A stretch of 64,000 nucleotides of DNA from Doris montereyensis (GCA_037039925.1 JAXRKP010000317.1:283501-347500); one strand, 5' to 3'; shown: positions 22,001 through 62,204, numbered from the stretch's first letter. Notes: generated by a model from the sequence alone, not told the origin. Program-made: numbers and translations.

Positions 22001-23779
22001 ACAACATCTACTTTAGTTGACGGTCTACCACTTGACTGACACTGACACAACATCTACTTTAGTTGATGGTCTACCACTTGACTAACACTGACACAACATC
22101 TACTTTAGTTGATGGTCTACCACTTGACTGACACTGACACAACATCTACTTTAGTTGACGATCTACCACTTGACTGACACAACATCTACCTTAGTTGACG
22201 GTCTACTACGAAATCAGGGCTTGCCTTAGTCTCCCACAACTACCGGTCAGTTAGTGGTTGTTATGCGAGTTATTTGATGATGGAGAGTCGTGTGATAAAA
22301 ATGCTATCATTTTATTAATGGTGCAGCTATACTACCCCTGTAGTTGATGGTAACGGCTTAACTGAGCCACATGCCCATTCATCAAACAATAGCGCAGATA
22401 GACCATAGCCAATCAGGTGGCAGTTCCTGTAGACTCCAATTTTGCGATAGACTGTCAACTAAAGTAGCACTCAACCATAAAAACGAGACAAGATTTGTTA
22501 GACAGGCCATCGGTGATACACCTGTAGTGAGATAAAATCTACTTCAGTGAGGACTATAATTTTTCTGTGAAGTTTACAGCCTGTCTGGTTCACAGATATG
22601 TGGTGTTTGATGCCTAAATCAAGTGTTGTGCTTGTATGACCGGGTCACTCATCCTCTGCTGATAGTTGTATGATATCACATTAGCAGTGATAAAAAAATG
22701 TGCCACAACAATTTTATATGTAATATATTAATATTGTGAATTAAAGTCTTGCAGTTAAGTCATCAATCCGACTGTTGTGCCTCCTGAAAAGTTTTCAAAA
22801 CCTGAGCTGGGTGGACAAAATTCAACTGTGTCAATGTTTTTCTTTATGTTAATTTTTAAAAACTTTTTGCGTAGGTTTTTTTTTTTACATTGTCCATTAT
22901 TGGTTTGATGTATTCAGGCATAGTGTGGTTTTTCTATCTTTTCAGGCTGAAAGACAGTTCCTACAAGTCCAAGAAAACAGACGAGCCATGCAACAAGATC
23001 TAGTCGGTATTCAGACAGATGTCCGCTCCTTAGCAAATGACTTAGAGAAAACACATCGCACTGACCCATGTTACATCGATCTTGTCAAAAAAGAACATGA
23101 AATTTTACTGATAGAGAAAGACATGATCAGTAAAATTAAATCTCTTGACAAAGCGGAAAGAGATTACTTCTCATTGCTAAGCGCTGCTGTTCGAGAAAGT
23201 CATGAGAAAGAAAGAGCTAGAGCTGAAAGAACGAAATATTGGTCAGTCATTGGATCTGTAATTGGCGCAATTATAGGTATAACGGGTTCAACCTGGAATA
23301 ATCGTATGAGATTGAAGGAAATGAGGGCAATCGCCACTGCATCGGGAGAAGTGGCTACAGAATATAAAGAAGTTGCTGCCAAGCTGATTTCCAATATTTC
23401 GCATTTACAAAATGTTTCTGTTGAAGATTTGTCAGTGAAAAAGAAATGAAAATAATTATCCTATTTCAAAAGCTTTGCTTCAAGACAGTTTGCAGCAAAT
23501 TGTACGTGAGCAGACAGACTTGATTACACAGACTATCAGTGAACAAACAAATGTGATTTTTTCAAACATGAATGATGTAAAAAAGTTATTAAGCATTGAC
23601 CATGCGTCAGCGGGTGGAAAAAATGTGATTTATGTAGGACCGGATGTGAAAGATCTTCTGGAGGAAACAAGGAAGGGTTTAAATAATGATATTGGGGGAA
23701 AATGATTTCAATCTCTATACTTGGATGCTTTCTAACAGTTGGTCTTTCTTTACTAGCAGCCTATGTCAAAGGGCCCTAA
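18541..23779 (+). CDS. CCDC51: Coiled-coil domain-containing protein 51 / mitochondrial K-ATP channel subunit MITOK
   Basis: Two coding exons: 18541-18807 and 22946-23779, about 365 residues (human about 411). Known biology: CCDC51 is the pore-forming subunit of the mitochondrial ATP-sensitive potassium channel and sits in the inner membrane. Visible landmarks: an Arg-rich, mitochondrial-type N terminus (MAAPLRREFWHSQKLNR), YEDFVGLTEVKHAQ, a coiled coil, the hallmark SAAVRESHEKERARAERTK, a first membrane span (WSVIGSVIGAIIGITGS), and a final span ILGCFLTVGLSLLAAYV before the stop. The intron is phase 0 (GTAAGT donor, TTTTCAG acceptor) and holds a 1.4-kb minisatellite. Two single-base frame breaks in exon 2, at A5 23438-23442 and G5A4 23694-23702, cancel each other. 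Confidence 0.9.
18973..19018. repeat. (TA)n microsatellite
   Basis: Continuous TA repeat in the CCDC51 intron. Confidence 0.95.
20500..20805 (+). mobile_element. LINE 3' end fragment (CR1/Jockey-like)
   Basis: Translates in part as TRFYPRTVRLWNGLATE, the usual C-terminal FFPRTVRLWN motif of CR1- and Jockey-type reverse transcriptase proteins, followed by a stop and a tail ACTCAAGAATTGAATCGGTC. A related tail lies at 32400-32565. Confidence 0.6.
20832..22210. repeat. Minisatellite, about 46-bp unit, about 30 copies, in CCDC51 intron
   Basis: The unit is CTACTTTAGTTGACGGTC, then TACCACTTGACTGACAC and TGACACAACAT. Some units lose the six bases CACTGA, giving 40-bp forms. Common variants are GATGG for GACGG and TTGAATGAC for TTGACTGAC, in local blocks. 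One unit near 21378 has lost its core. Confidence 0.95.
22446..22475 (-). repeat. Inverted single copy of the 46-bp unit core
   Basis: GATAGACTGTCAACTAAAGTAG is the reverse complement of the core of the adjacent array unit and lies about 240 bases beyond the array end. Together they resemble terminal inverted repeats around a unique segment. Confidence 0.75.
22946..23779 (+). CDS. CCDC51: CCDC51 coding exon 2 with two compensating frame breaks
   Basis: Opens AERQFLQVQENRR. The first reading frame runs to a TGA at 23447-23449. Dropping one A from 23438-23442 continues into NENNYPISKALLQDSLQQ in a second frame, which stops at 23703. Adding one base to the G5A4 run at 23694-23702 returns to the first frame and yields the C-terminal membrane span ending AAYVKGP. 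Confidence 0.85.
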
Positions 23780-24135
23780 GACAGCATTTGTGCCATGGGG
23801 AAAACAAAGACCAATTTTTGCATAGCCTTCTGGTGATAATCCCTCCCCTCCCTACCCCACCAAAAAAACAATCTCGGGAGTGTTAGAAAATGTTCACATG
23901 AATTTTTGTGTCACAGTCACACGTGTGAGCAAAGAGTATGCATGTGAATTGGATGTGGTGATAAATACATGTTTTGTTTACCATTTTAAATGTAGAAAGA
24001 AAAAGGGGAAAAGGTGATAAATGCATGTTAGAGGCATACTGCACTGTGTATATAATCTACACCTAATTAGTGTAGTTTGCTCTTAATTTTAACTACTGAT
24101 GTGATCAAAATGATGTGCCAATGATGGACAATAAA
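23780..24135 (+). terminator. CCDC51 3' UTR and poly(A) signal
   Basis: Non-coding downstream of the stop. An AATAAA hexamer lies at 24130-24135, followed by a T-rich stretch with TTTATTGTTATTATTA, a plausible cleavage and polyadenylation region. Confidence 0.5.
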
Positions 24136-24247
24136 GTTTATTGTTATTATTATATTTAATTATAATTGTATATAATTCTTTTAGGTGGAAGCATGCAATA
24201 CTAATAAACAATCCTATGCAATCGGTCAGTGTTCATAAAGATAAATA

Positions 24248-25529
24248 CAGTGCAACCTGTCCATGGCGACCACCAAAGATCATAGACCAGAGTGGTTGTT
24301 ATGGACAGGTGGTTGCTCTGGGCAGGTTATGGTTAGATAGAAAGAATTTGTCAAATTAACCAACAAAATTCCCCAGAGTTGTTAAATGCATAGCACATTT
24401 GATTGCAGACTTAGAACTTCCAATAGCCCATCAAGATTTTAAAATTATTTGTTTTTATTCAATCTGGCCTTATGTGCCACCCTGGTACAATAAGACTAAG
24501 TTTTTTTGTTATTTTGTAATCAACGTCATAGTTTTGTATTTCATTTTTTTTTAAAGAATTCTGATATCAGTCTCTGCTTCTGCTGTTGTCTGCAGTTTAC
24601 CATTCCCTCTTCCAGTTCATCAAGGTGCTCTAAAAAGAATGTCATGGGTCGCTGTTGTAAGAAGTCTTGTAGGTGCTTCTTGCATGGATACTTTGGGTTC
24701 TGCTTTGTTGTCATCGTCACCATCAGCATCCCAACCCTCACCTGCATTGTTAAACTTTTAAGTCAAGCTGTTTGCATTTAAATTCCAGGTGGTTGATTCT
24801 GTGTCGGAAACACAAAGCCCTATGCCGATTTCCAAGAACTGTATGAATGGCACAATGATGGCAGTGTTGCTCAGCTGGTCGTTTGTTTGGCACTTCTTCA
24901 ATTTGATTGCTGATTTTGAGCTGAGGTTGTATTCCAGCCTTGTGGAAGCAGTTGGTAATTGTAGATGCTTCCACCTCTCTCCACGATGAAACAATTCATT
25001 TATTGTCGTAGAGGACGTGGACTCTTTTCATGATTTCAATCCCTGTGCTTGTTTTATCTGTCTCCATTTCTGCCAGCACCTGTAGTGGAACTGAACTTTC
25101 CGATAGCTTGGTCCATTGGCTGAAGAACTGATGATGTATTGAATGGGAAGAATTGCAGTTTGACGTTGCTCAGTTGTCAATCTGAATCTGATGGAGCATT
25201 GTCAAGAAAATTATGACAGTCTAATTCTGACATTTCATTTTTTCGTTGAAAAAAATGAAATTATCTAGCCAGTTGGTGAAAATTTTATGTTGTCATTCAT
25301 GCCTTTCGAGAACTCTTGTAGACCAATGGGAGTTGTTTTATATCCAAAGAGCCGAAGAATAATGTAAGGTTGTACCTAATGGTCGTTATGGATAGGTTAT
25401 GATGATGATTGGTCAGTCAAATTAGGTTGTTGCGGTTGTGTTGGACAGGTGGTTACTATGGAGAAGGACAAAATATAGAAACAATGCAAAGGAGTTGATT
25501 GTAGGTGGTCGTTAGGGTAGGTTGGACTG
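24248..25529 (-). mobile_element. Degenerate pogo/Tigger-like DNA transposon
   Basis: The left end starts TA|CAGTGCAACCTGTCC; the right end, reversed, starts TA|CAGTCCAACCTACCC. Both are followed by CGACCACC. TA target duplications flank both ends, as expected for this superfamily. Inside, the minus strand has decayed transposase text: a QPMDQAI block near 25.1 kb and WREVEASTITNCFHKAGI near 24.95 kb, which resembles the C-terminal region of Tigger transposases. Many stops and shifts show it is dead. Confidence 0.8.
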
Positions 25530-27104
25530 TATGGTGGACTACAACAAACCATGTTTTTATACCTATAGTAGTACTACTACAGTATGTGTACATGTTGTCA
25601 TGCAAAGTAATTCCCCACAAGAAAAATCCCAAAATGTATAAAACTCTAATCCTTGATTCTAGCTAATGAATCACAATATTCATTTTGTTTTATTTTGCCA
25701 TAAACAAATGTCTCACAATAAGGTTCAATAAAAGCTTGAAAACCAACTTTCTTTCTTATGTAGTTTATTATATTGTCTTGACCCATTTCTTAAGAGATAC
25801 TAGGGGTTTTAATTTTAGAGCTGATTTTTCATATTTCATTTGTTCTCATATTGTTTGACATCTCCAAAATTCAATTCAATTCAATTCAAAATACTTTTAA
25901 TCAATTATTCAGAATGGCCCATTTCCAGGTCAAAAACCTATTGTTATGACTATTTAATAATCTTATCACTCTTGGTTTAAGTATTGGTTTGTCAGGAGTA
26001 ATATTTTTGGATTCACTTTCCACTTTGCATACAATACAAATGAACATTAAGTGTTCTGTGAACTTTTTTTTTCTTGTTAATGAAGTTAAGGGTTTGGCAT
26101 CAAGGTTGATCAGAAATGGATGAAAATTATCTGTGCTGAGTAGGTTGAATAAAGAACTAACCAACCAACTAAAGCTATCTGTTATTTCCAAAACCACCAG
26201 GCTATATTGAACTCTGGAAAAGCCATAACTAGCTTGTCTTGGTTATCATTGTTTTTCTCCTTTTTTTTTTTAGGGGGAGGGGGGATTATTCCTGTGTATT
26301 GCTTTCTTGGCTGTTTGGTTGTTTTTCTGGAAAAGGGATGCAGTTGGATATGTCTCCAGTATTTTTTTTTTGGGGGGGGTGGTTGTATTTCTGATATAAT
26401 TTATAATCTTAGAATTGAATAAAATTAATATACATAAGAATATTATTTCTTCTTCTTCTCCTTTTCTCTTTATTCACCTATGTCATTAGGTCAAGGTTGC
26501 TCAGTTGTGTCTTTTTTCTCCAATATTCTCGGTCCTGAGTATCTAGCTCAAGCAATTTTAAGTCTTGTCCAGTGTTATACATTGTACCTTAATGAAATTA
26601 TTTTGGATGATGCATAAAGTTGAAGATTAATTTATTATGTCTTTCATATTGAACTCAATGCATATAATATACTGGAGATGAATTGTTGTGGATGAAGACA
26701 TCCTACCTTTTATGTACTTTTATTTGAAAAGTTTAAAAATTGATTGATTTTTAAATATTTGTTGTACATTTCTCTTGACAAATAGTCAATTAATAATAAA
26801 AGACAAACAATGAATGATGTAAGGGGCATGTCAAAAGCGATGAATGAGGACATCAAATAACATTAAAGCCCTGTATGAAAAAAGATAATACAAATACAAA
26901 GCAATAAACAGAAAAAAATCTCTGGGCATGAATAGAATGGAACCTGCAACATGGGTGCCGACATGAAGTTGAAGGTCACAGGTTTGGTTCTATTGATGCC
27001 CAAGTGTTTTTTCTGTTAAATATTAATAGTCTTCCATTCATATAAAAAATATGGAAGTTTAAAACCCATCTACATACAATAGAGACACGACACTGACTGA
27101 AATT
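25530..27104. other. Intergenic, no gene seen
   Basis: AT-rich. An (AATTC)n stretch at 25867-25890 is followed by text that may be the tail of a degenerate LINE on the minus strand (ORF 25901-26197, not recognised). Confidence 0.4.
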
Positions 27105-28000
27105 ATGTCTTTTTCCATGAATCTACCTGCTATTTAGCCTATATGAGTCTCATATAATGTGTACAATGGCAGTAGTGCAGTTGAATGGCCTCACAGTCAA
27201 TAAAGGTGCTTGCCCTATGCTGTGTATTGTGACATAATGCTGGTCTTAAAGAATCTGTGTTAATTATTTGTTTTGCAATGTCTCTCCATCTCTCGATTTT
27301 GTGCAGTGCTAGAGTTTTCAAAGCAAGTTAGTAGGTCTCTTTCTGTTTTCAGTTGTGTTGGTATGTGTTTGTCCTTTCCATTTTCGGATTTCAGTGGGTA
27401 TAAGTATTATTTTTATGCGAGATCATTTTGTTAGTTGTGGTTCAGTGTCATTGGCAATGATGTTGGTGTTCTTACTTTGTATTTCAGTCCCTCACTAAAG
27501 TATGCATTCATTGCTGTCCTGATGATGTGTCCAAATATCTCCACCGCTGTTCTTTGCCCTGTTCACTAAAGTAATAGGCCTAATTCGGCAGCGGCCGTAT
27601 AAACCGTTGTTGCCGTATGTCAGGATTGGAATGATAAGGGTTTCAGAGAGTTGGATTCTGTGCTGTTCTGTAATTGCATTTTTGCTTGTCCAGATTCTGT
27701 TCAATTCGAGAAAAATATTTTGTTCTGTTAGTATCTTTTTTTCTTGTGGTATCTTCATTTTCATTGATAAGGTTGCCTTATTTTCGGATACTTCCTATAT
27801 ATCTTTCTACTTTTGAAATTTCTGTTTTTGATTCATTTACTTGGAAATTCTATTGTTTTAATGCGTTAGTGTTAGATATTATTGGAATATAACTTCGTGC
27901 TTTTTCTTCTGTGTCAAAGACTAGGTCCACGTCATCTGGGTATATATCATCAGTTCCCTGGTCACATAGTACATCTATTATTATCTATGATCAATAATGT
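27105..28000 (-). mobile_element. Non-LTR retrotransposon relic, RT region
   Basis: The minus strand reads YPDDVDLVFDTEEKA, a mutated form of the YADD catalytic box, then VNESKTEIS and ELNRIWTSKNAITEQHRIQL and PILTYG, the usual order at the end of a LINE reverse transcriptase. Frames are broken. Confidence 0.7.
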
Positions 28001-28769
28001 GTACAAAAGGAACAGAATTATTTTGTTAAAATATCTTCTTTTCTGGCTTTATTTTGAATTAGCTTAAGGTTGTGAGCTGTAGATCGTTTTATTGTTTTTG
28101 TTATTGTCATGTTCTTGATTTTCTTTTTTTAGTTTCTTTGAGTGACGTTAGGTTGGGTTTTTTTTCATTGCGAATAGGTATTCTGTGGGGGTTTTTTTGT
28201 TCTTGTTTTTGTAATTTCCAAGTGTAAATTTCATTTGGTAAAAGATTAAAAGAAAGGAAATGTTTAGTCTTTCTTAAAAATGTTGAGCGTTCTGGAATTG
28301 TTCTGTCTGAGAACACCATTTTGTTTTACATACTGGTACTAGGTTTTGTTTCAGTGTTATGAAATGTTTTCAGGCTTTGCTAGTGTATTACAAAAGCTAT
28401 TTAAATATTATTTTGAAAAATTGGTTTTATATGAAGAAATATTTCATAATAAGGTCATCAGAGTAAAACTAAGAAGAGCTGTGTTGTGTACATGAATCAC
28501 ATTTTTGTAATGAATATAATCTGAACTTTTTTGTAATGCAGATTTTGTTGAGTTATTGAATCTGCTGTTAAGAAGTTATGAATAATAAAACATATTGAAA
28601 ATATATATTATAGACATGTTACTCTTTGTTTTAGATCTAATACGTACTTACATACAAGTATTTCATTTCAGTTTTTCGAAAAAGAATCCCGTTATCCAGA
28701 TGAACATGACTTACAGTCACAGTTTAGAAACGTGTTGTCGTGCCTGACTGATTATAATGGTGAAAAAGT

Positions 28770-29030
28770 AAAGTTCCTTCAAAGCTATTAAGGCCCATAG
28801 AGCTAGAGCGTAGCTTGGTTTCTGTACCCTGAAACGGTTGACAGGTGACTACAATCACCTCCTGGAACAGGACACTAGTCTGATGCAGGTTTTTACTCCC
28901 TGGTTAGTGTTCGCATCCATTTGCACCTGGGTTGAGTGGAGAAAATGTGTGTTAAGTGTCTTTTCCAAGGAACACAACAGCGTATCTAGCTTTGCTAAGA
29001 TTCAAACTTGGGACGTAAATAATGTAACAT
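28770..29030 (-). mobile_element. tRNA-derived SINE (family A)
   Basis: Reverse complement of the family A body: AGCTATTAAGGCCCATAGAG at the left, GTGACTACAATCACCTCCTGG, CACCTGGGTTGAGTGGAG and TCTTTTCCAAGGAACACAAC. Intergenic. Confidence 0.7.
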
Positions 29031-29374
29031 TCCATTTCTTGACTTTTATGGATTTCTTTGTTAAAGGGGTCTCTGCCTAAAAGGCCGACTTAGACTACAG
29101 ACTGCCTTTTCCGTGTAACAGATTTGGTTTCTGTGTTAGCAAAACATCAATTAGTGCTACACATGTAATACATTGCATAATGTGTACATGATGTCGCAAG
29201 TGCCAGTTCGAGATGACCATAAGTCAGACATCCATTAAGAAGGTGTGAATGCAGGTGTTGAGCTAGACCTTGCTTGTCCACCTAATAATACAGTGCAGAG
29301 TTGACACATGGCGTCACTTAGAAAGTTGTGCTGTCATAGTCTTTTATTGTCTACCTTATCCATCAATCGTCGAC

Positions 29375-29550
29375 GAGAGGAGATTTAACGACCCACCATG
29401 GCTTCTTGATTACATGTCTTATCTATCTACCATCCATCGAAGATCGATTGTGAATGTGAGTGACATCTTTGAAGAATGCCATTTTCGTTTTGATCAACTG
29501 GTCCTGTGGCTACTTGGTCGTTTGATTCTGCATTTTACCACTAACAGAAG
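29375..29550 (+). repeat. Dispersed repeat, inverted relative to 45.6 kb copy
   Basis: Contains CTTCTTGATTACATGTCTTA, TCTATCTAC and GATCAACTGGTCCTG. The reverse complement with the same order occurs at 45545-45715. The class is unknown. Confidence 0.65.
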
Positions 29551-29711
29551 GGCTTAGGTACCTCAAACTGCTGAGGGAAAACAAAATCCCTAGGTCCCTA
29601 GCAAATCAGGAAACCTGGCAAATTGGGACGATTTTACAATCCACCTAGATTTCTTAATTAGAGAGGTTCCACTGTATTAGTAAAGAAAAAATGCACCCAT
29701 TATAATACTTG

Positions 29712-30240
29712 GTTACTTACTTAAGCCTGCTACCCCTTCTTGGGCATAGGCCATCTACAAGTACCCTCAGTTTTTCAGTCCTGGATTATCTTTTCTAGCT
29801 CCTGCCAGCCGTACCTTATCCTTTTTATTTCTGTCTCCATATCTCTTCGCCATGGTTTTGGTGGTCTTCCTTTCCTCTCTTTCTTTTCCCCTGCGGAGTC
29901 CAGGTCAGGGCATACCTAGTGGTGTTTTGTTTAGACTTTTCAGTGTGTGACCTACCTATCCGCCATCTTTCTTTTGAATGTTTTCTTCAACCGAAGTGAT
30001 GGTGTCACGCCAGTATATTCAGAGGATCTTACATAAGCAGCTGTTAATAAATGTCTGGAGTTCCCTATGGTGGTCTTTGTTATTCTCCAGGTCTAAGGTC
30101 CATACAAAGGGACAGATTTGATGTTAGAATTTAAGAGGCGGATTTTAGTGTTTGTGGATATTTTCAGGACTTCAAGATAATTTTGAGCGATTGTTGTTTT
30201 CACATCCGCATCTGTTCCTCCTTGCCGATCATTATAATAC
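29712..30240 (-). mobile_element. Non-LTR retrotransposon 3' end
   Basis: The minus strand gives GGTDADVKTTIA, TKIRLLNSNIKSVPLYG, then GKPRPPK-like GRPPKPWRRDMETEIKR and WPMPKKG. This is the well-known LINE C-terminal region (GRP..WRRD...), with stops. The end has a TAAG-type short tail. Confidence 0.75.
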
Positions 30241-30592
30241 ATATACTGTCATATTCCACAGTGTTGAATGCACCCCAGTCTTTCAAATAAAAGTAAAGCT
30301 TATCCAATGTTAGTCAATGGGAGAAACTGTTATTGTTAGTAAAAATTTGTAGAAAGATGTCCAGTTCGATGTATTTTAAAGATATTTATTTACTCTTTCT
30401 GGAGAGCCATACAATAGAATTTTGAATAAAATTGTATATATGCATACACACAAATGCACACATAAATGTGTATCTGACTATATATAATATTTATATAACA
30501 ATGTGTAATGCGTGATCTAGTTATCCTTTACATGTATACACACGCATTGGTGCACACGCACTCTCTCTCACACATACATATACACGTTAATA

Positions 30593-30598
<6 letters not shown>

Positions 30599-30657
<59 letters not shown>
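30599..30657. repeat. (TA)n microsatellite
   Basis: Continuous AT dinucleotides in the CCDC51-RASGRF intergenic region. Confidence 0.95.
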
Positions 30658-30661
<4 letters not shown>

Positions 30662-31257
30662 GATTGAGTATTTTCTATTACTGGATTGTAAATCTGCTGA
30701 TAATCAAGTCTCTACACTCAACACCCCAGAGTTTGTTACAGTGAAAAGGAGGTTTTGAGTTTCATGCAAAATGAGGGTACAATCAAGGAGGACAGGGAAT
30801 GTGAATTATTTTATTGACGATAATTTTACTATCAGTATCAGATACATATGAAAACATATAGTAGGGTAACAAATAGGAATGAAGTGTAAAACATGAAACT
30901 TTGAGGAAAAATATAAACTTGAAAGAAAATGTTACAGATGTTTTTTTGTTTTTGGGTTTTATGTTTTGTTTTGTTTAATTATCTTTCAATCACACTCATG
31001 GATAAGGACAATTTTATCTTTATTGTCACAGTCTTAGTCTGTCTTGAGGGGAGGTAAAAAAGAAATTTGAAAAGAAATCAACCCTTCAACCTCAAACTAT
31101 TCAATGGTAAAGACAAGGTCATTGTGTAATAATTATTCTTTTATCACTCTTCATCAGACAACAAAACAAAAGACAAAATGCTTAAGAGGCGTTGGGTAGG
31201 ACTTTTTGACAGAAACCAAAACAGTCTTAAGAAGTGCTTTGGAATATTGATAAAGTG

Positions 31258-31400
31258 CGCAAAATACATGAATACATTTGCACCTGGGTAGAGTGGGGAA
31301 AATGTGTATTTAGTGTCTTTCCCAACGAACACAATGTCGGACCTAATTTTGCTAGGTCCCCAGTTTGGCAGCTTAACTGCTCAGTCACCACCACATATGG
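31258..31400 (-). mobile_element. tRNA-derived SINE (family A), 5' part
   Basis: Reverse complement of the family A head and first body segment: CACCTGGGTAGAGTGGGG, GTGTCTTTCCCAACGAACAC, TTTTGCTAGG, and a tRNA-like end with CTGCTCAGTCACCACCAC. Confidence 0.6.
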
Positions 31401-31947
31401 TGGAGCAGGGTAAATTGCAATGAAACCCATAATCAGGGAGAGGCCTTCATTTGGAAAAATATTTCTAGAATACTAATTGCTTCTTCACTACTTTGAGTTT
31501 GAGTGCCAAGGTCAACCCGGGGTGTGTAGATTGAGGAGGGCTAGTGATAACACGAATATAGTATGCTATTGCAAGCCTCACTCTAGTCTAAAGGATAACA
31601 AAGCAGCAAAGATGCCAAAAGTCTTAGGAGATAAGATTCTCAGTGATCGACTGGCAGCCTTCTCATCTCCCCATGTCCCATCATAAACAAAAAAGAAACA
31701 AAAACTACGAAGGAATTTTTTTAATGCTCAGATTTCAAAGAAAACAAAGCGAATGGTCCTGTATATTCACTCAGATCAGGGAGAGTGCTTGATTTTTAAA
31801 ATATAAGGCTTTAGTTTTAAAGAAAATATGAAGTTTGCACACAAATGCATGCTGAGAGTGAACCGTTGTCTCTTGGTGTGATAGGCCGGCTCCTAAATAA
31901 TTTGGCTTTCTCTCCAACAGGAATTTGATTTTTTGATTTTTCATTTT

Positions 31948-32230
31948 ACCCACATTCACAACTAAGGTGTTCTCACTCTCAGGGGTTTCGGTAAGATTTT
32001 ACAAAATTTATCTGGACTGTCCTGTAAACAGCCAAGTGATCTTTAACGTGCACAGGGTGTTGTGATGTGCATACGGGACCTTCTGTATATTGTCAGTCTC
32101 CAATGGGACTAGGTGTCGATCCAATGTGGACTTTACTCAAAAAAAGAAAATCCAGAAAATTTTTCAACCCACAACCTTTGGTTGAGATTGAGAGGCCGAC
32201 ACCTTACCTCTGGAGTACAGAGTCCCCTCT
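31948..32230 (-). mobile_element. tRNA-derived SINE (family B)
   Basis: Contains CACAACTAAGGTG, CTGTAAACAGCCAAGTGATC, CACAGGGTGTTGTGAT, AATGGGACTAGGTGTCGATCC and GAGAGGCCGACACC. Intergenic. Confidence 0.75.
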
Positions 32231-32559
32231 CCAAAAAGAAAAACAAAATAATCTTGCCAAGGGGAAAGGAGTAAGAAACAGGAATAAATCCAGTAATGAA
32301 ACATTGTGGAACAGCATAAAGTGTATGAATTGTAAAATAATCAAATCAGATGGCGACAAAAAGAAAGGAAAGTACCGAAAACAAGACTAAAAACTAAATC
32401 CAAAAGCAATTGTAACAAGTAAGGCTTTAAAACAGAATCAAACACATCACTTTGAAATCAAAATGGGATTAATGGTTTTGGGTTATATCAAAATATACGC
32501 GCTGACAACTGACAGCAACACTCAAGAATTGAGTTGTTCAGCTATTATGAAGGAGAAAA

Positions 32560-33160
32560 ACAAACAAACAAATTTAAATAACAATTAACATGAATACCTT
32601 TCTTTGCAAGAGCCCTGTTTTGTTATCGTACAGATTTAGATTTTGAAAAATTAAAAGCTGTTGAGCTTATTTCATTCCATATTCATTTTAAGATCTGATG
32701 AAGTTTGTCTTGTCTTTACTGTTGAACATATTATTATTATGACACATTTGCTTTTACAACATTCATCAATGGTATCTTCTTCTTTGGGATCAAGCGCAGT
32801 GCAGTCAACTCCACCAACTCCCTTTCTACGTCCCATACATTCCAGTCCACTTCTATTCGATTCTAGTATTAGTATGGAAGGGAAAGCAAACGGAATAAGT
32901 TTTCTTTTCTGATTCATTCCAATTTCAACTCAACGTGTGATTGCCGATGTACGTGAGATGTACTCACATAAATTTTGAGGATTGCATGTAAGACAAGTGG
33001 GGGGAAAAGTTAGCGCAATGGTAAAATCATTTTTGTGGGAATGGTATTGGGGCTGAGTGCATGTGACGCGGAAAGGAAGTGGCAATAATGGCGTTGAAGC
33101 TGGGGATCATTTTGTCAAGCAACAAATATTATATAGACATCTCTCTCCCTCTTGACAAGA
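32560..33160. other. Intergenic, no gene seen
   Basis: Short frames on both strands at 32661-32917 overlap each other and are not recognised. No conserved motif was found. Confidence 0.4.
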
Positions 33161-33280
33161 CCTGCGTCAGACTAGCGTCCTGACCAGGAGGTGATTATTA
33201 TCACCTTTTCCGCTTCACGGTATGGAAACCAGGATGAGCTCCGGCTCTATGGGCTGTAATAGCCTTGAAGGAACTTTGCT
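33160..33280 (+). mobile_element. tRNA-derived SINE (family A), 3' part
   Basis: Contains CTGCGTCAGACTAGCGTCCT, AGGAGGTGATTATTATCACC and CCTTGAAGGAACTTTGC. Confidence 0.7.
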
Positions 33281-33289
33281 TTTCTCCCT

Positions 33290-33690
33290 CTCGACAATTG
33301 AAGGGGGTGGTATGGGAGATTGAAGGGAAGGGTATGGGAGATTGAAGGGGGTGGTATGGGAGATTGAAGGGAATGGTATGGGAGATTGAAGGGGGTGGTA
33401 TGGGAGATTGAAGGGAATGGTATGGGAGATTGAAGGGGGTGGTGTGGGAGATTCAAGGGAAGGGTATGGGAGATTGAAGGGGTGGTGTGGGGGGATTGAA
33501 GAGAGTGGTATGGGGATTGAAGGGAGGGCTATGGGGGATTGAAGGGAATGGTATGGAAGATTGAAGGGTGTGGTATGGGGGATTGAACGGAGGGGTATGG
33601 GGAGTTGAAGGGGTGATATGGGGGGGGGGATTGAAGGGGGTGGTATGAGAGGATTGAAGGGGGGTATGGGTTTGGAGGGTTTGAAGAGAG
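33290..33690. repeat. Minisatellite, about 22-bp GA-rich unit
   Basis: About 18 copies of ATTGAAGGGGGTGGTATGGG with GAAT, GAAGGG and GGGG variants, running directly toward the TGTC/TC microsatellite. Confidence 0.9.
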
Positions 33691-33716
33691 TGGTATGGAG
33701 AATTCAATGCATTGTC

Positions 33717-33870
<154 letters not shown>

Positions 33871-34351
33871 CATCTCTCTTCATCTCTCAAATCTCTGTTC
33901 ATCTCTCAAATCTAAATTGTTTCTGAGAAAGCTGACGAAGCTCCCATGTTTCTTATGGAACTTACAAATATTTTAGGGCCACATTAATCACTCTCGACAG
34001 GCATTGGATTAGTTGTCCACTAAGCTGATTTGGCTTTGCAATACTTTCGTTCTCATAGTTTTTCCTTTGACAACTGTAAAACACATAAATAAAGTGGAGG
34101 AGACATGACTCAAAGAAAATATCCAATGCCTGGTACAAGTACATCGCTCTCCTATTATTTTTCATAATCCAGTTACATTTCAACCACATCTCCCTGAATT
34201 GGAATGGCAAAAATACGATTTAGAAAAACTCACTGAATTTCAATTAATTGAGCTTGTGCATGCATAAATATAAACATTTCCATTGTTTTGAATTCATATC
34301 ATGTGCACAATGTTTTGAAAGAGTGAATTATTATTTGCACTGAGCAGTGCG

Positions 34352-62177
<27,826 letters not shown>

Positions 62178-62204
62178 CTGAAAGGCAAAGAAGATTTGAT
62201 TTTG

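Noticed and set aside
20832..22210. CRISPR-like array
   Set aside because: The unit is continuous with no spacers; it is a minisatellite in an intron.
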